Positions 19,966 to 28,018 of a stretch of 64,000 nucleotides of DNA are shown here, piece by piece. Position 1 is the stretch's first letter; every line of letters begins with the position of its first letter. Source of the stretch: Scheffersomyces stipitis CBS 6054. Lineage: Eukaryota > Ascomycota > Pichiomycetes > Serinales > Debaryomycetaceae. The stretch lies in NCBI RefSeq assembly GCF_000209165.1, contig NC_009043.1, forward strand, positions 1,364,001 to 1,428,000, given 5' to 3'. The notes beneath the pieces were generated by a model. It saw nothing but the letters and a program-made list of their open reading frames with translations, searched no databases and was not told the DNA's origin. The translations under genes and the position numbers were made by a program.

Positions 19966-22900
19966 TTAAATAAGACGTCTAGACTGCAAAATCGATACCC
20001 AAGTAGAAAGTGTTGACAGAGAGAAGGATTCCCTGTCTTCACTGTTCCGCCGTCGAACTTGAAATAAGTAGACAGTAAGGAAGTATCGATTTAGAGAAAG
20101 GAAAGCAGCCACGGGAAGTTCAAACTTACCAATGATGTTGTTTAAATCTAGGTTCATACCTTCAGGCCCTAACAAATTCCAAAACGTGCGGCTAGCCTCA
20201 CAGTCTTGGTAGGTATGGTGAAAGTATTTCCGTCTTTCAATTGAGTTGAGGCACATTACACAATCTTCAAGAGCCTCCGGATTGCCCTGGCGTTCGCGGT
20301 GACCAAGGTGGACCCTGTGTAATTCCTCTGTCCCTTTGGGATGAAGAAGTTGTACTTTATAAAGAGCCTTCCAAAACTTGGGGTAATTGTCCTGTAGCAG
20401 GGGAAACTTTTGAAGTAGCGTACTGGAGCTACACACCGGTGCTTGTTGCTCATATTTGGCTGATCTACGAGTAAATGTCATGCGATCAACACGGCTGGTG
20501 ATGTGTTTATCCCAGTCCAGCTGAAGTGGCGGATTACGCACCATCTCTTGTTTCTCGTTAAGCGTGAAAGGCTTTTTAAAATATGAATTAATCCAAAACC
20601 TCCTACCCCTTTCATCCGGGATATGGTAGCGGTTTTTCGGCTTAATGATGGTAAACCATGCTTCGAGCCATGCTATTTCGGCTCTGGTGAATTGAGTGTA
20701 GGTCTTGTACGCTGACATTGCATGATCTTTGTTTTGGACCGCGTAGTTCACAAGGAAAAGGTACCACGGTACGATGTCCCATTTCAGGGGATCAAGTTGA
20801 TTGCGTGTCGGAGGGTAAATTGTATCAATGAAGGATTGAAGTTTGTCACGGAGAACTATGAGATTCCAATCCACCAGATTCGTCAACGTTTCGTAGATAA
20901 CTTTTGCCCGTCTTCCTAAGAGCTGTTGCTTGACATTGAGTAGTCCGAAGCCCCCTTTCTTTTTCAAGCTACTAAGGTTTCTGTCGCTAATGCGAGGGAG
21001 ATGTCCCTTTACCATCTTTTTGATGTGCTTGATATTGTCATTTGCCATGGGATCATGTAGGTCTCGGAAGTAAATTTTCGAGAAGATGTAAGTATTGAAC
21101 CCCGTGCATCTGAGATGAATTGGCAATTCTTGTATGGTGTGGAAATGTAGCTGTGTGGAAAGAGAGGAGATATACGAATCCCATCTGAAGCCGTTAAGCG
21201 GAACTCCGAGGTATTTGTAGTCAGTGGTGCTAATGTCAAGGACTTCAAAGCCAAGGATCTTGGTAACATCTTCGGGAGGGGACTGGCCCCAGTGGCAGGT
21301 TCGGGACTTGGCGATACTGACCAACGAGTTGGATGCTTGTTCAAATAGAGTAAGTTCTTCTTTGAGAATTTCATGATCTCTGGTTCCCTTCACAAAAACT
21401 GTGAGATCATCTGCAAAGGCTGAATATTTCGCTGTTAGCGGTGGTAGATGGTCGAGTTGAATCGGAATTCCCTCGAGCCGACTCTGTAATCGTTGTAAAA
21501 GAGGCTCCAAGCAGAGATTGAAAAGGATAGGCAGCACTGGGTTGCCTTGTCTCGTTCCCTGTTTGAGTGGAAAGGTCTCTGACTTTGTGTTGTTGGTAAA
21601 AATGGCTGCAAATTGTTGTGTCGTTACCAGGAGCAAGATCCGCTTGAATCTGGGGCCAAAGCCAAGTTGGTCGAGTACTGCAGACAAATAGTCGTGCGAT
21701 ATCCGATCAAATGCTTTAGTCAAGTCCAATATAATGACATTTGCACTTTTCAGAGTCTCGGGGTCTTTTGATACTTTGTCGATGAGGGCCCGGAACCGTT
21801 GGATTTGAAAGTCCATCTGGCGTTCGGGCATAAAGCCGCATTGGTCATAGCCGATGAGGTCCTTGGTCACCTTTTGAAGGCGCATATTAAGGACCTGCGA
21901 AATCACCCTTAAAGAAGTATTAATAAGGGAGATGGGACGGAAATCATCGACCGTGAGGTCCTTACGTTTTCCCTTGGGTATCAAACGGATGAGAACTAGA
22001 GCCATTGACTCTGGTAATATTCCCGTTTGCATGATATTCTCCGCGTCCTTTGTTAATAGTGGGCCTGCCTTGTCCCAGATAGCCTTTAGGAAAAGATAGG
22101 TCACTCCATCTTCTCCTGGCGTGGAGCTGTTGGCAGTCCGCTGTAATCCGGACGTAAGTTCTTCATATGTGATTGGCTTTTCAAGCTCCACACTGTCGCT
22201 GGCTGATACTTTGCGACGGAACAGCTGTACATACCTCCTAATGGAGAGTTTGGCTTCTTGGGCCTGGGAATCCAGGTAAAGCGCTGCAAGGTGTTCTCGT
22301 TGTATCTCTAGTATATCTTTGGTTGTGATGGCGGTGCGAGCCCGATCTGCGGTTGTGAGTGTACTCACAATTGTTGCTGCATGGGTTGCCCCTTTGAACC
22401 GGTCGTTGAGATCCTTGAAGATCTTTGGTGGTTGCCTCTCTTCTATTTGGGAAGTGACCGACTGTTGATTTCTAAGATAGCCTATTATTCTAGGCAATCG
22501 TTTTATGAATGCAGTGTAGTCGGAAAATCTTGTTTGTTGTAAGATACTGAAGAGATGTGTGTTGTCTAGCCAGTGGTCCTTTACGATGAAGCGGGGTTTT
22601 CTGATTTTTAAGGTCGCTTTTGGAAGGATAATAAGGTCTATTTCAACTGTTATATGAGTTGATGAGATTATGCCTTCTTTGTGTTGATGGTATCGCCAAA
22701 CCCTGTCTTTAAGAGACGTGGGGAGATAGATACGATCGAGGCGGCGACAATTTCGGAAATTGTCATTCGTGAATAATTTGATTTGAGGATCGAGCCCTCT
22801 GAGAGTGTCGTGGAGTTGTAAGCCATGGAAGATAGCATTGAATGCATCGCGTGATGCGACTTCCGTGTTTTGTCCGACGTGAAAGGAGTCAATTTCAGGG

Positions 22901-23520
22901 TCAAGGACCATGTTGAAATCGCCCCCTAGGCAGACGTGGAATGTAGCTCCTGCGTTGTTTAGTTTGAAGCTTTGGGTGATGATGTCAATTTGGGAGTGTA
23001 ATGAGGTAAACAACTTGGCCTGAGCCGGATAGTTCCCGCTTGGGCCGTACACGGATATTATGAGGATGTATTCCTCTTTCTCCGTTAGTTTGATGATGGC
23101 GTCAGTTGCATAGGGAGCAAGGTCGGCGTCTAGATCAAGGTTGTTACTTGATATTTGCTGGAAGTGGGAGTACTGGAGATTTAAGATTATCCCAGTGCGT
23201 GATGAAGTGTTGGTGTAGATTAACTCCTTTTGGGAGTCTTTCAATGTATTCAGGAGCCCAAGAATCCATTCCGGTGTCAAATTTGGCAGCGAAGTAGAAG
23301 AGGTTTCCTGGAACAGGTTGTTGTAGTTTAGGTTTTGAGAGTGGAAAACAGTTTCCTGGATGAGGAGAATGTCGCATTTATGTGCTAGTTCTCGAATTTT
23401 CGCAGGATCCTGGTTTCGTTGAATGTTCTTGGATCTAATCGTTATTAAGTTGTTGCGATGATTCACTTCCGATGCCTTTAAGGTCGGATTGGTTATCGCC
23501 GTATCTAGTAGATTACTCAT
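19966..23520 (-). CDS. LINE ORF2: endonuclease and reverse transcriptase
   Basis: ORF2 makes the nick and copies element RNA at the target. The 1184-aa protein has an N-terminal apurinic-type endonuclease domain (about residues 20-300: LLIQET, GGDFNMV, RRLDRIYLP and a final STHITVEID). The reverse transcriptase domain follows (about 440-760), with LIPKGKR, DDFRPISLIN, LDLTKAFDRI, QGTRQGNPVLPILFN and the catalytic FADD at 702-705. A C-terminal zinc knuckle reads CVMC...HTYQDC near residues 1100-1120. Catalytic residues look intact. The ATG follows the ORF1 stop by one nucleotide (TAA-T-ATG), suggesting coupled termination and reinitiation. In CUG-Ser yeasts any CTG in this frame would be serine. 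Confidence 0.9.
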   Translation of the reverse strand: MSNLLDTAITNPTLKASEVNHRNNLITIRSKNIQRNQDPAKIRELAHKCDILLIQETVFHSQNLNYNNLFQETSSTSLPNLTPEWILGLLNTLKDSQKELIYTNTSSRTGIILNLQYSHFQQISSNNLDLDADLAPYATDAIIKLTEKEEYILIISVYGPSGNYPAQAKLFTSLHSQIDIITQSFKLNNAGATFHVCLGGDFNMVLDPEIDSFHVGQNTEVASRDAFNAIFHGLQLHDTLRGLDPQIKLFTNDNFRNCRRLDRIYLPTSLKDRVWRYHQHKEGIISSTHITVEIDLIILPKATLKIRKPRFIVKDHWLDNTHLFSILQQTRFSDYTAFIKRLPRIIGYLRNQQSVTSQIEERQPPKIFKDLNDRFKGATHAATIVSTLTTADRARTAITTKDILEIQREHLAALYLDSQAQEAKLSIRRYVQLFRRKVSASDSVELEKPITYEELTSGLQRTANSSTPGEDGVTYLFLKAIWDKAGPLLTKDAENIMQTGILPESMALVLIRLIPKGKRKDLTVDDFRPISLINTSLRVISQVLNMRLQKVTKDLIGYDQCGFMPERQMDFQIQRFRALIDKVSKDPETLKSANVIILDLTKAFDRISHDYLSAVLDQLGFGPRFKRILLLVTTQQFAAIFTNNTKSETFPLKQGTRQGNPVLPILFNLCLEPLLQRLQSRLEGIPIQLDHLPPLTAKYSAFADDLTVFVKGTRDHEILKEELTLFEQASNSLVSIAKSRTCHWGQSPPEDVTKILGFEVLDISTTDYKYLGVPLNGFRWDSYISSLSTQLHFHTIQELPIHLRCTGFNTYIFSKIYFRDLHDPMANDNIKHIKKMVKGHLPRISDRNLSSLKKKGGFGLLNVKQQLLGRRAKVIYETLTNLVDWNLIVLRDKLQSFIDTIYPPTRNQLDPLKWDIVPWYLFLVNYAVQNKDHAMSAYKTYTQFTRAEIAWLEAWFTIIKPKNRYHIPDERGRRFWINSYFKKPFTLNEKQEMVRNPPLQLDWDKHITSRVDRMTFTRRSAKYEQQAPVCSSSTLLQKFPLLQDNYPKFWKALYKVQLLHPKGTEELHRVHLGHRERQGNPEALEDCVMCLNSIERRKYFHHTYQDCEASRTFWNLLGPEGMNLDLNNIIGKFELPVAAFLSLNRYFLTVYLFQVRRRNSEDRESFSLSTLSTWVSILQSRRLI

Positions 23521-23521
23521 A

Positions 23522-26500
23522 TTAATAATCTATTGTGTTGGAGGGGTTGGCTTCGTGTGAGCCAATCGTGACAGTTACCGGTTGATGAGCCAAATTAGTA
23601 TGGTCAACAATGTCCTGGTGTATACTTGGAGAGTCGACTTGTGTTGGGTCGACGCTTTGACTTTGAAATCTTAGTGAAGGGTCAGATCTTTCCATGTTGT
23701 CCAAAATTGTGGATTCCGGTTCCCCTAGAGTGGATCCTAGTGGGGAATCCGTGATATCCATGACTCTGGCAGGAGGATCTGTTATTGGCGGAGGATCTCG
23801 TAGTGTTGGGATGCGGCTGGCTGAGGTGTTTTGTGCCTGCAGTTCGTCGCGGCTTAAACTAAGAGTCTTATTAAGTGCTTCATGCACCCTTTGGGACTGT
23901 CTTAGAGTCTGACTTTTGTTGGAGTGGGAGAGTCCTATAATAGGAGAGTAAGGGGTCGGTTGCTTCCTTGTGAGAGGGGCTAGGCGACCCGAGTAGGATG
24001 GTGAAGAGATTGGGGTTGCTAGGGGTTTGGTTTTTGATGTGACAAGGGATTTACCTTGCTTTCTTGGGCGAGGCGTGATTGGTTGAAGGAGCGGTTGTGT
24101 TCTGGTCGGTTTGTTGCCAGCGGCATTGATTGTAGGTTCTGGGAGGAGCTCCATTTCTTGGTCCTGAACCTGGTGGCTAAGGATGACGGATGCTTCATCG
24201 TCACGGATATCTTCATCTTCGTCTGAATCGGTGTATCTTACTGTTTCGTCATCATCATCTTGGATGTATTCCCTTTGGATTTGATCTTGTGGTCTCTCGT
24301 TGTTTGAGGTATTGCGAGGTACCCCTGTAGATTTAGGGTGCATGATAGCTCTCATGGTTTGGTGGGAGTCAGGTTGTGCTGACTGGTTATGGCTCACGTG
24401 TTCTGTTACTCCCGATTCTGGGAGGTCGGCGAGTGGCGCGAATCGATTACCTCCTTGTCTATGTTGGGAGATTAAGGGTTGTGGTTCCTTTCGGCGTGGA
24501 GCGCCTTTGGTCACCGGGTTAAACCCATCGTCGTCCTTTTGATGTTGTTTGTATGGACGTGCGTTGTTAGGGGATTCGTTCTGATAAAAATAGGGTACCT
24601 TTGCAACCGGGGCCTTGAATGTTGGGCATCGTTTGGTTGAGTGCTGATTGGTGTGACATTTGAAACAGAATTGGTATGATGAGATAATGTCTAGTTGTAC
24701 ACCCTGCATGAAGGCGTTCTTTCTGTTTGGAATCCTATCCGATTCCGTCGCAATCAAATAGAAAGCAGACTGGAATCTTGACAGAGTCGATCTGCCTTTG
24801 TGGAGTGGTACTTCCCTTCGGTGTTTAGCTAGAATATCGTATACGATAGGCTCTCGTTCTTCCCTGCGTAAAGACCTGTATTGAGGTACTTGATACGTGT
24901 CAAGCGTATTTGGGTTGAACATTGCTTCTAATAGATTGTCTAAGTTTTTGTTTCCAATTGGGGCTTTTATACCCACAAGAAAGACGTTGGGATAACTAGA
25001 AAGAGGAATAAGTTTAAGTGTAAATCTGTAGTTGCCTTCTTCCCCTGTGTAGTAAGGGTCGAATATTTCTTCAAATTTAGTCTTCAGCCATTTCTTTGGA
25101 CCTTGAGATTTGAAGCGTGGAACTACAGTATTACTTTCAGTAATGGAGAAGTTAAAGTTTAAGTGCAGATTGTCCCGGATATGTATGTGGAAATACTCCT
25201 TTATGTCATAAATCCTTTGAGTGATTTGAAGTGTTTTCTCCAACTCTTCAATTTCAAGTTGGGTATTGTTGATGCCCCGCTTCAACTCCTGCTCCAGAGG
25301 GTCCCCTGGGGATATCTGGTTTTGGTAAAATTGAAGTGATTTTTTGAGACTGGCAATACTCTGCTCGGTGTGTTCTTCTAACTCATCTAACCTATCAGGT
25401 ATAGTCTCCTTAAAGTGGGTAAGAATTATCCTAGCTTTGTCCTCGATGCTCATTTGGGGTTTTAACAGGTTCAGTCTGTATTCAAATGAGTCAATGTGGA
25501 CTCTTACATCTAACTTTTCAGCAACGTTTCTGCCGATTGTGCTGAGGGTTGACACTCTTACCTCCTCAGGCGTATCCCAGTCGTCGAACCTTTTCTGTTG
25601 GCCCTTATAGTTTGCTTCCGATAACCCTTCTAAGTGACTGATAAGTGTCGAGTATGTGTCAAACTGGTCAAAGACTTCATTGGTGGTAGGAACGTCCATC
25701 TTCATCTGTTCTTGGAGGGCCTCCATTTTCAGTCTGTATGTTTGAAGTATTTTGTCGGATTCTTTATCGGGAACATCTTGAAGAATATCTGCCCATTTCG
25801 CCTTATTAGGGTTTGGAAGAGGAGTAGATCTAATTGCCTTGGGGTTTGAGGGATGAACCCTTTTCTTAGAAGAACTCTTTGTGGTTCCTAAGAGTGGGTA
25901 TTCCTCTGCTTCAAGGTCTTGTGTATTTTTTTCTGGGATTTTTGTATTTTCTGAGTTTTTTTGGTTTTTATTTAAGTATTGTAAAGATTCAGAATTTTTT
26001 TGGGTTTTTGTATTTTCTTTAAGTTGGTGTACAAGGAGAGAATCTTCTTGTTCGGGCAAGTTCGAGAGGCTGGTTGTAGAATCTAAAGAAATGTGATCCA
26101 TTTCATTATCATCGTTTGCAGCCATTTCCTGGTCGTGTACCTCGTTAGGCACGTGACTTTGAAAAATTTCCGAAACTGAGGTTTCAAAACTTTCCATAGT
26201 AGGACTTAATGGGGTCTGGTTCTGAATAACCAGCCCTTCCATGGGATTATCCCGTAGTTGGGCCGGTTCCTCAGAGGTAGATGACACTGCAGTCACGAAG
26301 GATGGCTCTAAATTGCCGTTTTCATCGGCATCTGTGGACTCGCCATCGAGGTCCATCAGATCAGGGGGTGCGACATGGTCGTGTGGATTTCGGTCAATAT
26401 CCGGTGGTTTTGGCTCGTTTAAGGCTTGATTTGAAGAGCTTTCACCAGAGAAAACCCCTAGAGGTCCCTCTGGCTGATTGATTGGTCGTAGTTCTGACAT
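23522..26500 (-). CDS. LINE ORF1: putative RNA-binding protein with zinc knuckle
   Basis: ORF1 proteins of LINEs coat element RNA. This 992-aa product is polar and low-complexity at both ends. It has a central helical stretch with coiled-coil character (about residues 320-430) and a CCHC zinc knuckle CFKCHTNQHSTKRC at about residues 612-625 (spacing C-X2-C-X4-H-X4-C). The last 350 residues are rich in Pro, Ser, Gln and Thr. A knuckle-bearing ORF1 upstream of an endonuclease/RT ORF2 is the arrangement of Zorro elements. The frame is open throughout. The ATG at 26500 is the first in frame and matches the start of ORF1 in the neighbouring relic (TCTGACAT on the plus strand). Confidence 0.85.
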   Translation of the reverse strand: MSELRPINQPEGPLGVFSGESSSNQALNEPKPPDIDRNPHDHVAPPDLMDLDGESTDADENGNLEPSFVTAVSSTSEEPAQLRDNPMEGLVIQNQTPLSPTMESFETSVSEIFQSHVPNEVHDQEMAANDDNEMDHISLDSTTSLSNLPEQEDSLLVHQLKENTKTQKNSESLQYLNKNQKNSENTKIPEKNTQDLEAEEYPLLGTTKSSSKKRVHPSNPKAIRSTPLPNPNKAKWADILQDVPDKESDKILQTYRLKMEALQEQMKMDVPTTNEVFDQFDTYSTLISHLEGLSEANYKGQQKRFDDWDTPEEVRVSTLSTIGRNVAEKLDVRVHIDSFEYRLNLLKPQMSIEDKARIILTHFKETIPDRLDELEEHTEQSIASLKKSLQFYQNQISPGDPLEQELKRGINNTQLEIEELEKTLQITQRIYDIKEYFHIHIRDNLHLNFNFSITESNTVVPRFKSQGPKKWLKTKFEEIFDPYYTGEEGNYRFTLKLIPLSSYPNVFLVGIKAPIGNKNLDNLLEAMFNPNTLDTYQVPQYRSLRREEREPIVYDILAKHRREVPLHKGRSTLSRFQSAFYLIATESDRIPNRKNAFMQGVQLDIISSYQFCFKCHTNQHSTKRCPTFKAPVAKVPYFYQNESPNNARPYKQHQKDDDGFNPVTKGAPRRKEPQPLISQHRQGGNRFAPLADLPESGVTEHVSHNQSAQPDSHQTMRAIMHPKSTGVPRNTSNNERPQDQIQREYIQDDDDETVRYTDSDEDEDIRDDEASVILSHQVQDQEMELLPEPTINAAGNKPTRTQPLLQPITPRPRKQGKSLVTSKTKPLATPISSPSYSGRLAPLTRKQPTPYSPIIGLSHSNKSQTLRQSQRVHEALNKTLSLSRDELQAQNTSASRIPTLRDPPPITDPPARVMDITDSPLGSTLGEPESTILDNMERSDPSLRFQSQSVDPTQVDSPSIHQDIVDHTNLAHQPVTVTIGSHEANPSNTIDY

Positions 26501-26600
26501 TTACGGCACTATTTTTCTATTGCGGTATTTCACGGTCACGTGATCAAATTTCATTGTTAACTAATTAGGTCTAAATATTGACTCGTTCTAATGCGGAAGC

Positions 26601-26672
26601 GCCTCCTTAGCTTAGTGGTAGAGCGTTGCACTTGTAATGCAAAGGTCGCTAGTTCAATTCTGGCAGGAGGCA
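26601..26672 (+). tRNA. tRNA-Thr (anticodon TGT)
   Basis: Complete cloverleaf without intron: acceptor GCCTCCT pairs with AGGAGGC, anticodon stem TTGCA/TGCAA, loop CTTGTAA with anticodon TGT at 26633-26635, and a TTCAATT T-loop with A and B box sequences in place. Decodes ACA (Thr). No T-run follows; the next 16 bp lead straight into tRNA-Gly. Confidence 0.95.
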
Positions 26673-26688
26673 TAGAGCCAAATTCAAG

Positions 26689-26759
26689 GCGCAAATGGTT
26701 TAGTGGTAAAATCCAACGTTGCCATCGTTGGGCCCCCGGTTCGATTCCGGGTTTGCGCA
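26689..26759 (+). tRNA. tRNA-Gly (anticodon GCC)
   Basis: Complete cloverleaf without intron: acceptor GCGCAAA/TTTGCGC, anticodon stem CAACG/CGTTG, loop TTGCCAT with anticodon GCC at 26721-26723, and T-arm GGTTCGATTCC. Decodes GGC and GGU. A seven-T terminator follows at once. Confidence 0.96.
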
Positions 26760-26766
26760 TTTTTTT
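26760..26766 (+). terminator. RNA polymerase III terminator of the Thr-Gly tRNA unit
   Basis: Seven T residues directly after the tRNA-Gly discriminator base. It is the first run of four or more T downstream of tRNA-Thr, so it probably serves both tRNAs. Confidence 0.85.
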
Positions 26767-26884
26767 GTGATTTTTTTAACGAATATCAGAAAAACTAAAT
26801 TTTTTGCTATTCATGGATTTTAGAAATCCGAAAGGCAATCTCTTTTGCTCTCGTGCTCGTCTCGTTTGTAGGTTTAACAAAGCA

Positions 26885-27769
26885 ATGTCTAAGGTAGCAG
26901 TATCAAGAGCTGTGAAGGCTGGTAAGTAATAGCATTTTCATTTATCATCGAGATCACAATACTAACTAGTCTATTTAATAGTTCAGAAGTTCTATCCAAT
27001 CGCATTGGCCGATAAAACCTGGGATAATACTGGGTTGTTACTCGATTCAAGTTCTGATAATATTAAATCGGATCAACTCAATATACTCCTCACAATTGAC
27101 TTGACTCAATCTGTTGCCGAAGAGGCCGTCAAGAAAAGTGCCAATTTTATCGTGGCTTACCACCCATTCATCTTCAGAGGATTGAAGAGCATTACAACGA
27201 AAGATCCTCAACAAAGATCGCTTATTAAACTAATCCAGAATAACATTAGTGTATACTCCCCACATACAGCAGTAGATAGTGCCTATGGCGGGGTCAATGA
27301 CTACTTGGTAGATGGAATAACTTACGGATTCGATATTCAATCTAGAGAAGCAATTGAAAAGGATGAAAATGCTCAAGATTGCGGGATGGGCCGTATAGTT
27401 ACTTTGAAGAAACCAGCTCCCCTTTCTAAGCTAATTGGAAACGTTAAATGCAGTTTGGGTTTGAAATATGTTCAAATTGCTCGGGGTAGTGGCACATCTA
27501 AAGACCATGAAGTCTCCACCATTGCTATCTGTGCTGGCGCGGGAGGCTCTGTATTCAAAGGAATCAAGGCAGACTTATACTTTACAGGAGAATTGTCACA
27601 TCACGAAGCCTTGTATTTCACGGAGTCAGGATCATCAATTATCACAACTAACCACTCCAACACCGAACGAGCATTCCTAAAAGTCATTAAGAAGCAATTG
27701 TCAGAGACCTTGCAAGACGCCAATGTGTTTGTAAGTGAAACCGACAGGGACCCATATGAATTGGCATAA
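26885..27769 (+). CDS. NIF3: NIF3-family protein (dinuclear metal NGG1-interacting factor 3)
   Basis: Nif3 proteins are conserved from bacteria to humans, bind two metal ions, and have no settled function. The gene has a 60-bp intron at 26922-26981: donor GTAAGT, branch TACTAAC ending at 26966, acceptor TAG. Exon 1 (26885-26921) supplies 12 codons; splicing joins KAVKA-to-VQKFYP smoothly and gives 274 aa, close to S. cerevisiae Nif3 (288 aa). Family motifs are ADKTWDNTGLL, VAYHPFIFRG with a metal-binding His, SPHTAVDSAYGGVND, and TGELSHHEAL near the C-terminus. The small N-terminal exon would be missed by simple ORF calling. Confidence 0.93.
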
Positions 27770-28018
27770 ATAGAGAGTCTACCACCATATTATGGGGAAG
27801 CTTTGCATGATGTTATAACAATATCACGTGATTGATTTATTCTTGAGCCTAATTTGTAACTAGATAGAAGGAAGAGGTAAAGAGGGACATAATTATTTTC
27901 AAATATAAAGACAACATCAGCATATGCAAACAAGTAGAAAGTGATTTACAGTCCAATAATAAGTACGCAATATTTGGGTGTAGTTCGATTTGCAACTTAG
28001 CTTTGTATACGTTGAAGT

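Larger units (their letters stand above)
19757..26512 (-). mobile_element. Apparently full-length LINE (Zorro/L1-like non-LTR retrotransposon)
   Basis: On the minus strand the element has a short 5' leader, ORF1 (992 aa), ORF2 (1184 aa), a roughly 200-nt 3' UTR with a perfect hairpin, and a 13-nt poly(A) tail (T-run 19757-19769). Organisation and motifs fit the L1-clade Zorro elements of Candida albicans. Both ORFs are open from start to stop. The 5' end is not defined; it lies between the ORF1 ATG (26500) and the tRNA-Thr gene at 26601. No target-site duplication could be identified with confidence. Confidence 0.85.
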
